Shown piece by piece: positions 16,201-25,107 of a stretch of DNA of 64,000 bases. Origin of the DNA: CAYNHQ01 sp964397255 (GTDB lineage Bacteria > Bdellovibrionota_G > JALEGL01 > DATDPG01); the NCBI GenBank assembly GCA_964397255.1, contig CAYNHQ010000010.1, forward strand, positions 53,153 through 117,152, written 5' to 3'. The notes under the pieces are model-generated. The model saw nothing but the letters and a program-made list of their open reading frames with translations, was not told where the DNA came from and made no database searches. Within the stretch, counting starts at the first letter, position 1. Each line of letters starts with the position of its first letter. Position numbers and translations under genes: made by a program.

Positions 16201-17305
16201 GCTTGGGAGGTTCAGCGGCGCAGACAGTGTTTTTGCCCAGCTCCTTCGCGCGGTACATTGCCTGATCGGCCATACGAATGAGAAGAACTTTTCGGTCCCT
16301 TGGCGTCCCCCCGGCGGGAAGATGGTCGCGAAGCGAAGATACGCCCGCAGAGCAGGCGAGGATCCCTTTGAAGTTAATAAACGAGCCGTCCTGCTCTCCC
16401 TGATCGATCATAAAGAGCTTTCCGACAATCATCATTCGGATTCGATCGGCCGTGTCGAGTGCCCGGGTGAGATCCACCCCCGGCAGGACGATCACATACT
16501 CGTCCCCGCCGTATCGTGCGAGAGTCGCCTCGGGCGAGTCCACCGCTTCACGGATAATAAATCCAATTTCTTTTAGCGTCTGGCTCCCAACCAAATGGCC
16601 GTAACGGTCGTTCACCGATTTAAAATTGTCCAAATCGAGAAAAATTAAACATAGCGGAAGGCGTTTTTCATCGGCCCGTGCGACTTCAGCTTCGAGCTGA
16701 CGATGAAAATAACGATCGTTAAACAGGCCCGTCAAATCATCCAATTTGGATAATTCCTTGCTTTTTCGCGCATCGATCGCGTTCTGGAGAGAAGTCGAAA
16801 GATATCCCGCAAAAACTTCAATGAGCTTTAGATCACGAAGCGTAAACCCCATTGAATCCTTCTTATTATAGAGAACCAAGACCCCCACGACCGCCGTTTC
16901 CACCTTGAGGGGCACGCAAATCAACGTTTCCAGCGGTCGGGAAAACTGTTGTTTATCAAATATGACCGGAGCTCCGCGCTCGGATTTTCGCACCGAAGAT
17001 TTACTCAACATGTAGGCCTCGCCGACGATCCCTTGGCTCGCCGAAATTCTTTTCCCGGGCAAATGCTCCGTGCCACGCCCAAAGGCGGCGGCATAGACAA
17101 GTTCATTCTCTTTTTTTGAATCCCGCTTTCGTAGAGGATCGTCGATGAGAACCATTCCCCCCTCGCTTGGAACAAATTCACCCAATTCCGACATTACGTT
17201 TAGGATAAGGCTGTGCAGATACACTTCGTACCGGTCGATTTCGAACTTTCGAACGCGGTCAATCAACGGAATCAGTTGATCGGGGGGTAGGGAAACGATG
17301 TCCAT
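16187..17305 (-). CDS. GAF-GGDEF diguanylate cyclase
   Basis: 372 aa. An N-terminal GAF domain spans roughly 20-180 ('LICVPLKVETAVVGVLVLYNKKD'). The GGDEF domain follows from about 185 ('LDDLTGLFNDRYFHRQL', 'FLDLDNFKSVNDRYGHLVG') with the active-site GGDEY at 266-270. No RxxD inhibitory I-site is seen upstream of the motif, so product inhibition may be absent. It makes cyclic di-GMP in response to a ligand or redox state sensed by GAF. A PilZ receptor is encoded at 61251. It is divergent from the 527-aa membrane protein with a gap of only 17 bases. Confidence 0.92.
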   Translation of the reverse strand: MDIVSLPPDQLIPLIDRVRKFEIDRYEVYLHSLILNVMSELGEFVPSEGGMVLIDDPLRKRDSKKENELVYAAAFGRGTEHLPGKRISASQGIVGEAYMLSKSSVRKSERGAPVIFDKQQFSRPLETLICVPLKVETAVVGVLVLYNKKDSMGFTLRDLKLIEVFAGYLSTSLQNAIDARKSKELSKLDDLTGLFNDRYFHRQLEAEVARADEKRLPLCLIFLDLDNFKSVNDRYGHLVGSQTLKEIGFIIREAVDSPEATLARYGGDEYVIVLPGVDLTRALDTADRIRMMIVGKLFMIDQGEQDGSFINFKGILACSAGVSSLRDHLPAGGTPRDRKVLLIRMADQAMYRAKELGKNTVCAAEPPKPTVR

Positions 17306-17322
17306 TGAACCCCTAAGGTAGC

Positions 17323-18906
17323 ATGAAACGTCCCCCTCACTGGAAAATTTTGCTGATCTTGCTCGGGCTATCTTTCATCGCGTTCTTCCCTGCGCTCTCC
17401 AATCCCTTTCTGTTTGATGACCTCCTCGCGATCTCACAAAATCAGTGGCTTGAATGGAAAAACATTCCGTCCTTTTTCCATTCCTTTATCCATGACTCGA
17501 ACTGGAATTTTGTCGGGTACCGTCCCTGGCTCATGGCATCACTTGTGGTCAATAAGGAGTTTTTCGGAGCTAACCCTGTCAGTTTTCGAGTTACGAATCT
17601 CCTTCTTCACTGGGTCAATGCGTCGCTTCTCTATTTCTTTGCTGTAACTATTGTCGGAGATTCAAATCGTTGGGCCGCGGCTCTCGGCGCAATCATTTTC
17701 CTACTCCACCCCGTTCAAGGGAATGTCGTTCATTTGGTGTGGAAACGAAGTGATTTGTGGGCGGCGTTTGGAATCTTTGGGGCCATCTTAGCAGCTCAAT
17801 ATAGCCGTCTACTCTCATTGTTCCTTGCTCTGATCGCTCTAACGTCAAAAGAAACCGCGATCCTGCTTCCACTGATCTGGGGGCTCGTTATTTTCTTTTT
17901 CTATCCGAAGAAAAAAAACAAATGGGACGTCGCGCTTGGGTGCTCAATGGCGGCCCTCTCCGGACTGTTCATCTATATTATCTTTGTCATTCAGCCTGAG
18001 GTGTTGGCGCAAAGAGGATTTGTTTCGGAAACATATGTCCCTCCGTCTCTCCAGTTGGATTCATGGAAATACCTTATGACTCAGGGTGCGAACTTTATCG
18101 AGTATCTCGGCATCCTCATTCTACCCATTTCCCTCTCGGTGTATCACCACATTCCCCCGGTTCAATCGGTCGGTGATCCTCGATTTCTGTTTAGCCTATT
18201 TCTATTTCTGACACTCGTCGGAACCTCAGTTTTTCTTTTTCGTCGTCGGCCTATCATAGCGTTTGGAATTCTATGGTTTTTTCTTCTTCTTTCCCCGGGT
18301 TCAAGTGTTTTCCCTCTGAATCTTCCATTTGATGAGGATCGACTCTATCTACCGATTGCGGGTGTCGCATTAATCGCGGGAGATTTCTTTCGAAAAAAAC
18401 AGCCCACACGGCTATCGTTTCTAGTCGTTGGTTTGTTTTGCGCTCTCGCCATTGCCAAAGAATGGTCGATGGCCGAAGTCTGGAGTTCGCCTCTTCGCCT
18501 GTGGAGTTCCAATGTTGAAAACGAACCGGACGACCCCAGGCCCTGGATTCAATTGGGCCGTGTCTTGGGAGATCTCGGAGAGCATGAGCGCGCGGTGAAT
18601 GCCTTTTCCAAAGCACATCTATTGGAACCTCTTTATGCACTACCCTTCCTGGAAAGGGGGACGGAGAGGCTCCTCTTAGGCGAGCGAGATGGGGCGCAGG
18701 GCGATCTTATGGCCGCATATCGTTTGGATTCCTTTCGCTGGAGAAGTCTGAATGAGTTGGGTGCTTTGGAAAGTGTGGAAGGATACCCGGACCGCGCGGC
18801 AAGACGCTTCTTGCTCGCCATTGAACTCAATTCCAGGTGGAAAACTCCCTATAAAAATTTGAATAAACTCTTAGAGAAGGAAGGGAAATTAGAAAAAACG
18901 AATTAA
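17323..18906 (+). CDS. TMTC-like membrane protein with TPR tail
   Basis: 527 aa. About ten hydrophobic helices fill residues 8-385. The first lumenal loop has 'NPFLFDDLLAISQNQWLEW', the Asp-Asp pattern of PMT-fold O-glycosyltransferases, followed by 'GYRPWLMASLVVNKEFFGANPVSFRVTNLLLHWVNA', which is typical of bacterial relatives of the TMTC O-mannosyltransferases. TPRs follow (about 400-520). It is probably a lipid-linked-sugar glycosyltransferase acting on the periplasmic face. AAGG precedes the ATG. It overlaps the convergent CNB-FHA gene by 4 bases. Confidence 0.8.
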   Translation: MKRPPHWKILLILLGLSFIAFFPALSNPFLFDDLLAISQNQWLEWKNIPSFFHSFIHDSNWNFVGYRPWLMASLVVNKEFFGANPVSFRVTNLLLHWVNASLLYFFAVTIVGDSNRWAAALGAIIFLLHPVQGNVVHLVWKRSDLWAAFGIFGAILAAQYSRLLSLFLALIALTSKETAILLPLIWGLVIFFFYPKKKNKWDVALGCSMAALSGLFIYIIFVIQPEVLAQRGFVSETYVPPSLQLDSWKYLMTQGANFIEYLGILILPISLSVYHHIPPVQSVGDPRFLFSLFLFLTLVGTSVFLFRRRPIIAFGILWFFLLLSPGSSVFPLNLPFDEDRLYLPIAGVALIAGDFFRKKQPTRLSFLVVGLFCALAIAKEWSMAEVWSSPLRLWSSNVENEPDDPRPWIQLGRVLGDLGEHERAVNAFSKAHLLEPLYALPFLERGTERLLLGERDGAQGDLMAAYRLDSFRWRSLNELGALESVEGYPDRAARRFLLAIELNSRWKTPYKNLNKLLEKEGKLEKTN

Positions 18907-19670
18907 GGAAGCTCGAACCGAAGGGTGACATTGCCAAATACGAGGTCCACTCCTTCCTCCAGCGATTTTGAGATTCCTGTTTCCAGTTTTTCATCGTTTA
19001 CAAACGTTCCATTTCGAACTCCAACTTCCTCCGTCAAATAGAATTTTCCCTTTTCAAAATGAAGGCGGGCATGTCGGCGAGAGACACTGCGAGAGGTATC
19101 GATCTTCGTCAAATCGATATCGGGCAAAATCCCGGTGACAGGATCCTGCCTACCGATGATCGAGGTTTCCTGGACAATATCGAAGACGGTCGCGCTGTCT
19201 CCACCGACTAAATGGGCGATAGGGTGGGAGGAAGAAGGAGGGGGAGCCTTCTTCACAGACTCCAGAATTTTCTCAATTTCATCGTCAACCAGTTTTCGAT
19301 CTTTAAGAACAGTTTCATACTTCACATTCGTCTCGCGGAGACGCGTGGCATATTTTCGTATCATTCGAACAGCAATTTCAATGTTGCTCTGAAGAAGTTT
19401 TTCAAAGTTCTTCATGTCCACGCGGAGGAGCTCCGAGTCTTCCTCAATGATGGCTGCGGCCATGCGGGGTGTTCGTTCGATAAGCGCCATTTCGCCAAAG
19501 AAATCTCCCTTTTCCATCACGGCAAGGGTTTCCATCTTATCGCCGATCTTTTTTTCAATTCTCACCCGACCGGAGTGAATAAAATACATGTCATTTCCTT
19601 CTTCCCCTTCGCTAAAAAGACGGGTCCCTTTTTTGGCGCGGACAATAAAAGAAGAGAGATCGGTGGACAT
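18903..19670 (-). CDS. Cyclic-nucleotide-binding domain - FHA domain protein
   Basis: 255 aa. A CRP-type cyclic-nucleotide-binding domain lies at about 5-115 ('GTRLFSEGEEGNDMYFIHSGRVRI', 'GDFFGEMALIERTPRMAAAI'). A charged helical linker with a coiled-coil look follows (about 118-150). An FHA domain at about 165-250 carries the phosphothreonine-binding pattern ('SIIGRQ', 'SRRHARLHF', 'RNGTFVNDEKL'). There is no DNA-binding helix-turn-helix, so it is a signalling scaffold rather than a transcription factor. A TPR protein gene lies 14 bases upstream in the same direction. Confidence 0.9.
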   Translation of the reverse strand: MSTDLSSFIVRAKKGTRLFSEGEEGNDMYFIHSGRVRIEKKIGDKMETLAVMEKGDFFGEMALIERTPRMAAAIIEEDSELLRVDMKNFEKLLQSNIEIAVRMIRKYATRLRETNVKYETVLKDRKLVDDEIEKILESVKKAPPPSSSHPIAHLVGGDSATVFDIVQETSIIGRQDPVTGILPDIDLTKIDTSRSVSRRHARLHFEKGKFYLTEEVGVRNGTFVNDEKLETGISKSLEEGVDLVFGNVTLRFELP

Positions 19671-19684
19671 GATCCTAGTCTACG

Positions 19685-20230
19685 CTATTCCTTCCTGGTT
19701 TGCCGGAGTAGATAGTGTTCGGCCATGACCAACAGGCGGCTGTCTACCAATGTCCGGTCGTATTTCACGGTAGATTCAAAGTAATGAGTCGCTTGATCCA
19801 GTTCTCCCAGGGCGAGGTAGATCCGCCCCAAATCATATTCCACGCGGAGGTTTTCTCCACAGAGTTCGAGTGCGCGATGCAGAGAGACCTTTGCCCCGGC
19901 GTAATCTTTCAGAGCGTACTCAATTTCTCCTTTAAGCATGTGAAGAATCCCGTTTTCAGGCCATTGCTCGAGAGATGCCATTACACGCTGCTTCGCCTCG
20001 GTGTGCCGATTGAGGTCGGCCAAAAGCCAGCAATGTTGAATCGCAACTTGCAAATGCCTCGGAAAGAGCTTCGTAGCCTGATTCATCGCGTCAAGCGCTT
20101 CCTCCTCTTTTCCGCCCCGTACAAGACGCTGCGCTTTGCGAAGAAGAGATTCCCGTTTCCACCATGCGAGGAGATTAAGCATCCCCAAAAGATTCGCGAT
20201 TCGCTTCCAATCGTCCAGTTTTTTTGACAT
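19685..20230 (-). CDS. TPR protein
   Basis: 181 aa from ATG at 20230, preceded by GGTGGAAG; the longer open frame upstream is antisense to the acyl-CoA dehydrogenase and is rejected. The chain is TPR-like throughout ('AQRLVRGGKEEEALDAMNQATKLFP', 'HMLKGEIEYALKDYAGAKVSLHRALEL', 'DLGRIYLALGELDQATHYFESTVKYD'). It has no signal peptide. It lies 14 bases upstream of the CNB-FHA gene, suggesting a shared operon, and nine bases from the divergent acyl-CoA dehydrogenase start. Confidence 0.8.
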   Translation of the reverse strand: MSKKLDDWKRIANLLGMLNLLAWWKRESLLRKAQRLVRGGKEEEALDAMNQATKLFPRHLQVAIQHCWLLADLNRHTEAKQRVMASLEQWPENGILHMLKGEIEYALKDYAGAKVSLHRALELCGENLRVEYDLGRIYLALGELDQATHYFESTVKYDRTLVDSRLLVMAEHYLLRQTRKE

Positions 20231-20239
20231 TCTTCCACC

Positions 20240-21979
20240 GTGGAAACCGTGTCCTCCACTCAAAGTTTCTCCAAGTCTCTTTTCGCCGGACATATTCGTG
20301 AGGAAATGGTCTTCCCATTTCCGAAAATAAAACCGGAGGAGGGGGAGATGGTCCGGCTGATTATCGAGAATTTGCGGAAGTTCGCCGATGATCACATCGA
20401 CAGCGCCAAAATCGATGCCGATGGCAAGATTCCGGAAGATGTTCTGGGAGCCCTCAAAGAAATGGGTCTCTTCGGTCTTCAAATTCCGGAAAAATATGGA
20501 GGCATCGGCCTCAGCCAATTGGGTTACGGAAGAGTGTTTGAAGAAGTGGGAGCGATCGATCCTTCGATTGCTGTTACGGTAGCCGCACATCAATCCATCG
20601 GATTAAAAGGACTGCTTCTCTTTGGAACCGAGTCACAAAAAGAACGCTTCTTGCCCCAACTGGCTACAGGAAAAATGGTTGCGGCGTTCGCCCTCACGGA
20701 ACCCGGTTCCGGATCGGATGCCTACAGTATTAAGACACGAGCGGTAAAACAGTCGGACGGAAGCTATATTCTCAATGGAAATAAAATTTGGATCACGAAC
20801 GGCGGAATCGCCGATTTCTTCACGGTGTTCGCAAAAACCGAAATGGACACTCCCGAAGGGAAAAAAGATAAAGTCACGGCATTTCTCGTTACGCGTGACA
20901 TGAAAGGGCTTTCGACCGGTAAGGAAGAGCACAAAATGGGGATACGGGGCTCGTCCACAACGGAAGTGGCTTTCACCCATGTTCCCATACCCGCCGATCA
21001 TGTTCTGGGTGAGCCTGGGCGGGGTTTTAAAATCGCGATGGAAATATTGAATTCTGGAAGACTGGGTCTTGCCGCGGGCTGCGTCGGGGGCGCCAAACGT
21101 GCCATCCGATTTTCAACGGAACACGCCGTTTCACGCAAACAGTTTGGAAAATCCATTTCAGAGTTCGGCCTTATTCAAGACAAATTGGGCCGAATGACGA
21201 TGGATACCTATGTTCTCGAAGCCATCACTTATCTCACGTGCGGCATGGTCGACTCGGGTGTCGGTGACTACTCCATGGAATCGGCTATATGCAAAGTTCG
21301 GGGTTCCGAAACCATTTGGTCTGTGGTGAATGAAGCGACACAAATTGCGGGGGGATCGAGTTACATGAGGGAATATCCCTATGAACAGGCGCTGCGGGAC
21401 GCTCGAATCCACATGATTTTTGAAGGGACAAACGAAATTCTTCGTCTGTTTATTGCCCTGACGGGAATGCAGTCGGTGGGAGAATATTTAAAAATTGTCG
21501 GTGACGCCTTAAAAGAACCGATCAAATCCCTGGGCGTTTTGTACGACTATTTTGTGGCCGAACAGGTTTCACGTGTATTTTCCGGACCCCAAATGACAAA
21601 AGCGCATTCGGAATTCCAAAAAGAGGCGGAACTTATTGAAAATCAGGTTAAGGAACTTGTCGACGCGGTAGAGAAGGCCCTTCGAAGACACGGCAAAGAG
21701 ATTTTTCAACGGCAATTCGCACAAAAAAGAATCGCCGAAATCGCGATGGATCTTTTCAGCATGGTGGCGGTTGTCTCACGCGCAACTGCTTCTTTGAATG
21801 CGAAAGGAACCAAAGAAACTGAAGCGGAGATTCTAATGACAAAAGCGTTTTGTGAAGAGGCAAGTCGTCGGTGCATTCACAACTTTCGAAGAATGGATCG
21901 CAATATCGATGAGGAATTGAAGGCCGTCGCCCGCTTTTCTTGCACCGCGACAGGCTATCCTACGCCGTTGGAGCTCTGA
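20240..21979 (+). CDS. Acyl-CoA dehydrogenase, very-long-chain type
   Basis: 579 aa from GTG at 20240. The 'SFSKSLFAGHIREEMVFPFP' region is conserved in the VLCAD/ACAD9-like branch, which supports this start over the ATG at 20306. The core shows 'LTEPGSGSDA', 'GNKIWITNGG' (flavin binding) and 'RDARIHMIFEGTNEILR' with the catalytic Glu. The extra ~150-residue helical C-terminal domain is the membrane-binding part of this branch. It catalyses the first step of fatty-acid beta-oxidation and passes electrons to ETF. An FHA protein gene follows after 4 bases. Confidence 0.93.
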   Translation: METVSSTQSFSKSLFAGHIREEMVFPFPKIKPEEGEMVRLIIENLRKFADDHIDSAKIDADGKIPEDVLGALKEMGLFGLQIPEKYGGIGLSQLGYGRVFEEVGAIDPSIAVTVAAHQSIGLKGLLLFGTESQKERFLPQLATGKMVAAFALTEPGSGSDAYSIKTRAVKQSDGSYILNGNKIWITNGGIADFFTVFAKTEMDTPEGKKDKVTAFLVTRDMKGLSTGKEEHKMGIRGSSTTEVAFTHVPIPADHVLGEPGRGFKIAMEILNSGRLGLAAGCVGGAKRAIRFSTEHAVSRKQFGKSISEFGLIQDKLGRMTMDTYVLEAITYLTCGMVDSGVGDYSMESAICKVRGSETIWSVVNEATQIAGGSSYMREYPYEQALRDARIHMIFEGTNEILRLFIALTGMQSVGEYLKIVGDALKEPIKSLGVLYDYFVAEQVSRVFSGPQMTKAHSEFQKEAELIENQVKELVDAVEKALRRHGKEIFQRQFAQKRIAEIAMDLFSMVAVVSRATASLNAKGTKETEAEILMTKAFCEEASRRCIHNFRRMDRNIDEELKAVARFSCTATGYPTPLEL

Positions 21980-21983
21980 AGCC

Positions 21984-22631
21984 ATGTCCGACGATACGAT
22001 ATGGGATACCGTTACAGGAGAAACCGAAGCCAAGTCTCCATTCGCGCTTCGCGTACTCAAGGATAATCTTCTGATTCGCACGATTCGACTGGAACCCGAC
22101 GTAACGTATATCGGCCGTATGCCGGAAAACCATGTGGTGCTGGACGATCCGAAAGTATCTCGCTCTCACGCTCGAATTTTCCGTAAAGGGGAGGCACTCG
22201 TCATCGAGGATCAGGCGAGCGAAAATGGAATGTCCATCAACGGGAAAAAGGTTCCCTCTCATAAAATCGCGATCGGTGATCGAATCGCCATCGGCAGCCA
22301 TATTCTCGAAGTCATCAAAGCCACGGAGAAAGCGCAAACCGTAGCAAGGGAAGAAAACCTAGAAGATGGAAAAGAGGAAAGCTGGCGAATGGACCGCACC
22401 CTGAGTATTTCGAGTGAACAAATTCAGGCGCTTCACCTCGCTCGAATGAAAACGAAGGATGTTTCTTCCAAGGCTCCAGTCATGTCGGTGAGTTTAAAAG
22501 TAGGGGAGCATACGTATTCAAAAGAAATCGTATTTGAAAAAGGAAAGAAACGAGACCCGGGACAGCCGAATCAACTTGAAGTGAAAGTGGAGGTTGGTTC
22601 ATGGATTCTTGAAAAGAAGGTTCCTCTCTGA
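21984..22631 (+). CDS. FHA domain protein
   Basis: 215 aa. The FHA domain occupies about 30-115 ('VTYIGRMPENHVVLDD', 'VSRSHARIF', 'SENGMSINGKKV'), containing the Gly-Arg, Ser-x-x-His and Asn phosphothreonine-binding residues. The C-terminal 80 residues are charged and of low complexity, ending in 'QLEVKVEVGSWILEKKVPL'. It is presumably read by a Ser/Thr kinase system not present in this window. It is placed between the acyl-CoA dehydrogenase and nadC in one plus-strand unit. Confidence 0.88.
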   Translation: MSDDTIWDTVTGETEAKSPFALRVLKDNLLIRTIRLEPDVTYIGRMPENHVVLDDPKVSRSHARIFRKGEALVIEDQASENGMSINGKKVPSHKIAIGDRIAIGSHILEVIKATEKAQTVAREENLEDGKEESWRMDRTLSISSEQIQALHLARMKTKDVSSKAPVMSVSLKVGEHTYSKEIVFEKGKKRDPGQPNQLEVKVEVGSWILEKKVPL

Positions 22632-22647
22632 GGATTTTGCTCGCCGT

Positions 22648-23472
22648 ATGTTCACCGACGACATTATTCGCCGTGCGCTGGAGGAAGACATCGGACACCG
22701 AGATGTCACGACCGACGCATTGGTATCGCCCTCGCTTCAAGGCAGGGGCTTGATCCGACTTCGCGAAGACGCGGTTGTTGCGGGCCTTGGCGTAGCGGGC
22801 GGTGTATTTGTCATAATCGATCCTAAGCTCTCCATCACACAACTATCGAAAGATGGTTCTTTTGAAAAGGCAGACAAAGATATTCTTGAAATAAAAGGGT
22901 CTTATGCCTCCATTCTTAAAGGAGAACGTGTGGCTCTTAATTTCCTTCAACGTCTGTGTGGAATCGCTACACTCACGCATTCATTCGTCGAAAGAACCAA
23001 GGGCACAAAAACAAAAATATTGGATACTCGCAAAACGACGCCATTGCTCCGGCACTTGGAGAAATATGCTGTGGCGATGGGAGGGGGGGCGAATCACCGA
23101 TCCGGCCTTTACGATGCGATTCTAATTAAAGACAATCACATTGCCGCATTTGCTTCACCGACTGAGACCGTCAAGAAGGCGAGAGATCGAGAACCGAATA
23201 TGCAACTGATTGTCGAGATCAATCGATCCAAGGATGTAGAGGGAGTGATCTCCGCCGGAGCCGATCGAGTATTACTCGACAATATGAGCGATGAAGAAAT
23301 CGCGAGATCCGTAGCAATCGCCAAAGGTCGCGCCGAAACAGAAGTCTCGGGAGGAATCACGATACAACGTGTGGAGCGCCTGGCTAAAATGGGAGTTAAC
23401 TTTATTTCAATTGGCGCGTTGACACATTCCGCTCGGGGAATCGATTTAAACCTTGAACTCACGCCGCTGTGA
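22648..23472 (+). CDS. nadC: Nicotinate-nucleotide diphosphorylase (quinolinate phosphoribosyltransferase)
   Basis: 274 aa from ATG at 22648; a TTG at 22594 would add 18 residues overlapping the FHA gene. Family landmarks are 'EEDIGHRDVTTDAL', 'ERVALNFLQRLCGIATLT', 'ILDTRKTTPLLRHLEKYAVAMGGG', 'HRSGLYDAILIKDNH' and 'EVSGGITIQRV'. They include the PRPP/quinolinate-binding Arg and Lys residues. It converts quinolinate to nicotinate mononucleotide in de novo NAD synthesis. The stop overlaps the nadB GTG start (GTGA). nadA is not in the window. Confidence 0.96.
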   Translation: MFTDDIIRRALEEDIGHRDVTTDALVSPSLQGRGLIRLREDAVVAGLGVAGGVFVIIDPKLSITQLSKDGSFEKADKDILEIKGSYASILKGERVALNFLQRLCGIATLTHSFVERTKGTKTKILDTRKTTPLLRHLEKYAVAMGGGANHRSGLYDAILIKDNHIAAFASPTETVKKARDREPNMQLIVEINRSKDVEGVISAGADRVLLDNMSDEEIARSVAIAKGRAETEVSGGITIQRVERLAKMGVNFISIGALTHSARGIDLNLELTPL

Positions 23473-25031
23473 AAAAAATTGAAATAGATTGTCTCATCAT
23501 TGGTACGGGAATCGCGGGATGCTCGGCTGCGCTTGAGCTCGCGAACGCGGGTCGCAATGTGATGCTTCTGACAAGGAGCGAACGTCCCTCAGAGGCGGCG
23601 ACAGCCTGGGCCCAAGGAGGAGTTGTTTTTCAGGGTAAAGAAAAGGGGGGGCTCCTTGAAAAAGACATTATGGAAGCTGGCGCCGGACTTTCGAATCCAA
23701 AGGCTGTTCACCTCCTTTCTACCGAAGGGCCGGACCTTGTAAAAAGAATTTTAATCGATCAATTGAATGTTCCTTTCAGTCGGAATAGCGAAGGGAAGTT
23801 GGATCTCACGCGAGAGGCCGCACACTCGGTCGCTCGAATCCTCCATTCAGGGGATGAGACAGGGAAAACGATCGAGCAGGCTTTTCTCCAACATCTTTCG
23901 AAAAATAAAAAAATTGAAATCCGGACGCGCCATACGGCCATCGACCTCATCACGCCCGCTCACCATTCCACGAATCCCCAGGACATTTATGAACCTTCTC
24001 GTTGTATCGGGGCATACCTCTTTGATCAGGCGAAGGGGGAAGTGATTGCGGTTCTTGCGAAAGAAACGATTTTAGCCACGGGGGGTCTCGGTCAACTCTA
24101 TCTTCATAGTACGAATCCACCGGGAGCGAGAGGTGACGGATTGGCGATGGCTTATCGGACCGGCGCACGCATCATGAACCTGGAATACATCCAATTCCAT
24201 CCCACGGCGCTCTATTCTCGGAACCCGGAGAGGTTTTTAATTTCGGAGGCGATGCGAGGAGAGGGGGCCCGGTTAACGAATCAACGAGGAGAGGAGTTCA
24301 TGTCTCGATATGATTCGCGAGGAACTCTCGCTCCGCGAGATATCGTCTGCCGAGCCATTGCCGAAGAAATGCTTCGTGAGGAATCTCGTTGGGTCTATCT
24401 CGACATTTCTCAAAAGCCGGCCGACTGGATCCGCTCTCGGTTTCCTTCGATTCACGCCCAATGTCTGCAATTGGGAATCGACATCACAACCCAACCCATT
24501 CCCGTCGTGCCAGCGGCCCACTATTCCTGTGGTGGTGTGGCCGTGGATCTCAACGGGAAGACGACGATTGAAAATCTTTGGGCCGTGGGAGAGGTGGCCT
24601 GCTCTGGCGTTCATGGAGCCAACCGCCTGGCCAGTACATCTCTTTTGGAAGGCCTGGTCTGGGGTACTCGCGCGGGGCAAGCTGCTTCCGAAAAAATTTC
24701 GAAGGATCGCCGATCGTTTCCAGCCATTCGGGATTGGGAAGGAGAGGCGGAGCCCGTGGAGATGAGTCTTCTTACCCAGGATTGGCAGACCATCAAACAG
24801 ACGATGTGGAATTATGTGGGCCTTATTCGAACGCCTCGACGATTGGAGCGCGCGAAAAAAATCTTAGGCGCCCTCGCGGACGAAGTGGAGGAGTTCTACG
24901 CCCATTCAGTTTTAAGTGATGAACTCATCGGTCTTCGAAACGCCGCCGCGGCCGCCCAACTTGTTCTCACCGCCGCCCGCCGCAATCACCACAGCCTCGG
25001 CTGCCATTTTATTTCGAAAGACCTGTCATAA
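23469..25031 (+). CDS. nadB: L-aspartate oxidase
   Basis: 520 aa from GTG at 23469, overlapping nadC. It has the FAD dinucleotide motif 'IIGTGIAGCSAALELA', 'SEAATAWAQGGV', 'HPTALYSRN...ISEAMRGEGARL' with the active-site Arg, and 'YSCGGVAVDLNGKTTIENLWAVGEVACSGVHGANRLASTSLLEG' split over the FAD and capping regions. It oxidises aspartate to iminoaspartate, the substrate of NadA. A GTGTCAG...CTGACAC inverted repeat begins 4 bases after the stop and belongs to the next promoter region, or acts as a weak terminator. Confidence 0.96.
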   Translation: MKKIEIDCLIIGTGIAGCSAALELANAGRNVMLLTRSERPSEAATAWAQGGVVFQGKEKGGLLEKDIMEAGAGLSNPKAVHLLSTEGPDLVKRILIDQLNVPFSRNSEGKLDLTREAAHSVARILHSGDETGKTIEQAFLQHLSKNKKIEIRTRHTAIDLITPAHHSTNPQDIYEPSRCIGAYLFDQAKGEVIAVLAKETILATGGLGQLYLHSTNPPGARGDGLAMAYRTGARIMNLEYIQFHPTALYSRNPERFLISEAMRGEGARLTNQRGEEFMSRYDSRGTLAPRDIVCRAIAEEMLREESRWVYLDISQKPADWIRSRFPSIHAQCLQLGIDITTQPIPVVPAAHYSCGGVAVDLNGKTTIENLWAVGEVACSGVHGANRLASTSLLEGLVWGTRAGQAASEKISKDRRSFPAIRDWEGEAEPVEMSLLTQDWQTIKQTMWNYVGLIRTPRRLERAKKILGALADEVEEFYAHSVLSDELIGLRNAAAAAQLVLTAARRNHHSLGCHFISKDLS

Positions 25032-25034
25032 AAA

Positions 25035-25094
25035 GTGTCAGTTTTCACTATCTGACACATTTTTCGTGCTCGAAATACCTGGTATAAGCCTTGC
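25035..25094 (+). promoter_or_regulatory. Sigma54-like promoter with upstream inverted repeat (copy 1)
   Basis: Inverted repeat GTGTCAG (25035-25041) / CTGACAC (25052-25058) is followed by a -24/-12-like element TGGTAT-N5-TTGCT with GG at 25081-25082 and GC at 25093-25094, exactly 12 apart. The region from CTGACA to TTGCTCTAT aligns without gaps to the segment upstream of the inositol-3-phosphate synthase gene (34 of 51 bases identical by my count). An extended -10 reading (TGGTATAA) is an alternative. The downstream ATG at 25108 would lie almost at the transcription start, so the transcript may be leaderless. Confidence 0.5.
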
Positions 25095-25107
25095 TCTATC
25101 AAGCCGT

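Noticed and set aside
19685..20593. 302-aa version of the TPR protein
   Set aside because: The first 121 codons are antisense to the acyl-CoA dehydrogenase. The ATG at 20230 has its own Shine-Dalgarno site.
25035..25058. Terminator after nadB
   Set aside because: The GTGTCAG/CTGACAC stem is followed by ATTTTT, so weak termination is possible. The same sequence pair recurs upstream of another gene without a gene end nearby, so a regulatory site explains it better.
25073..25090. Extended -10 (TGGTATAA) as the promoter of the Cys-rich lipoprotein
   Set aside because: Not excluded, but the spacing to any -35 is poor and the second copy of the module lacks the TATAA. The shared feature is the -24/-12 pattern.
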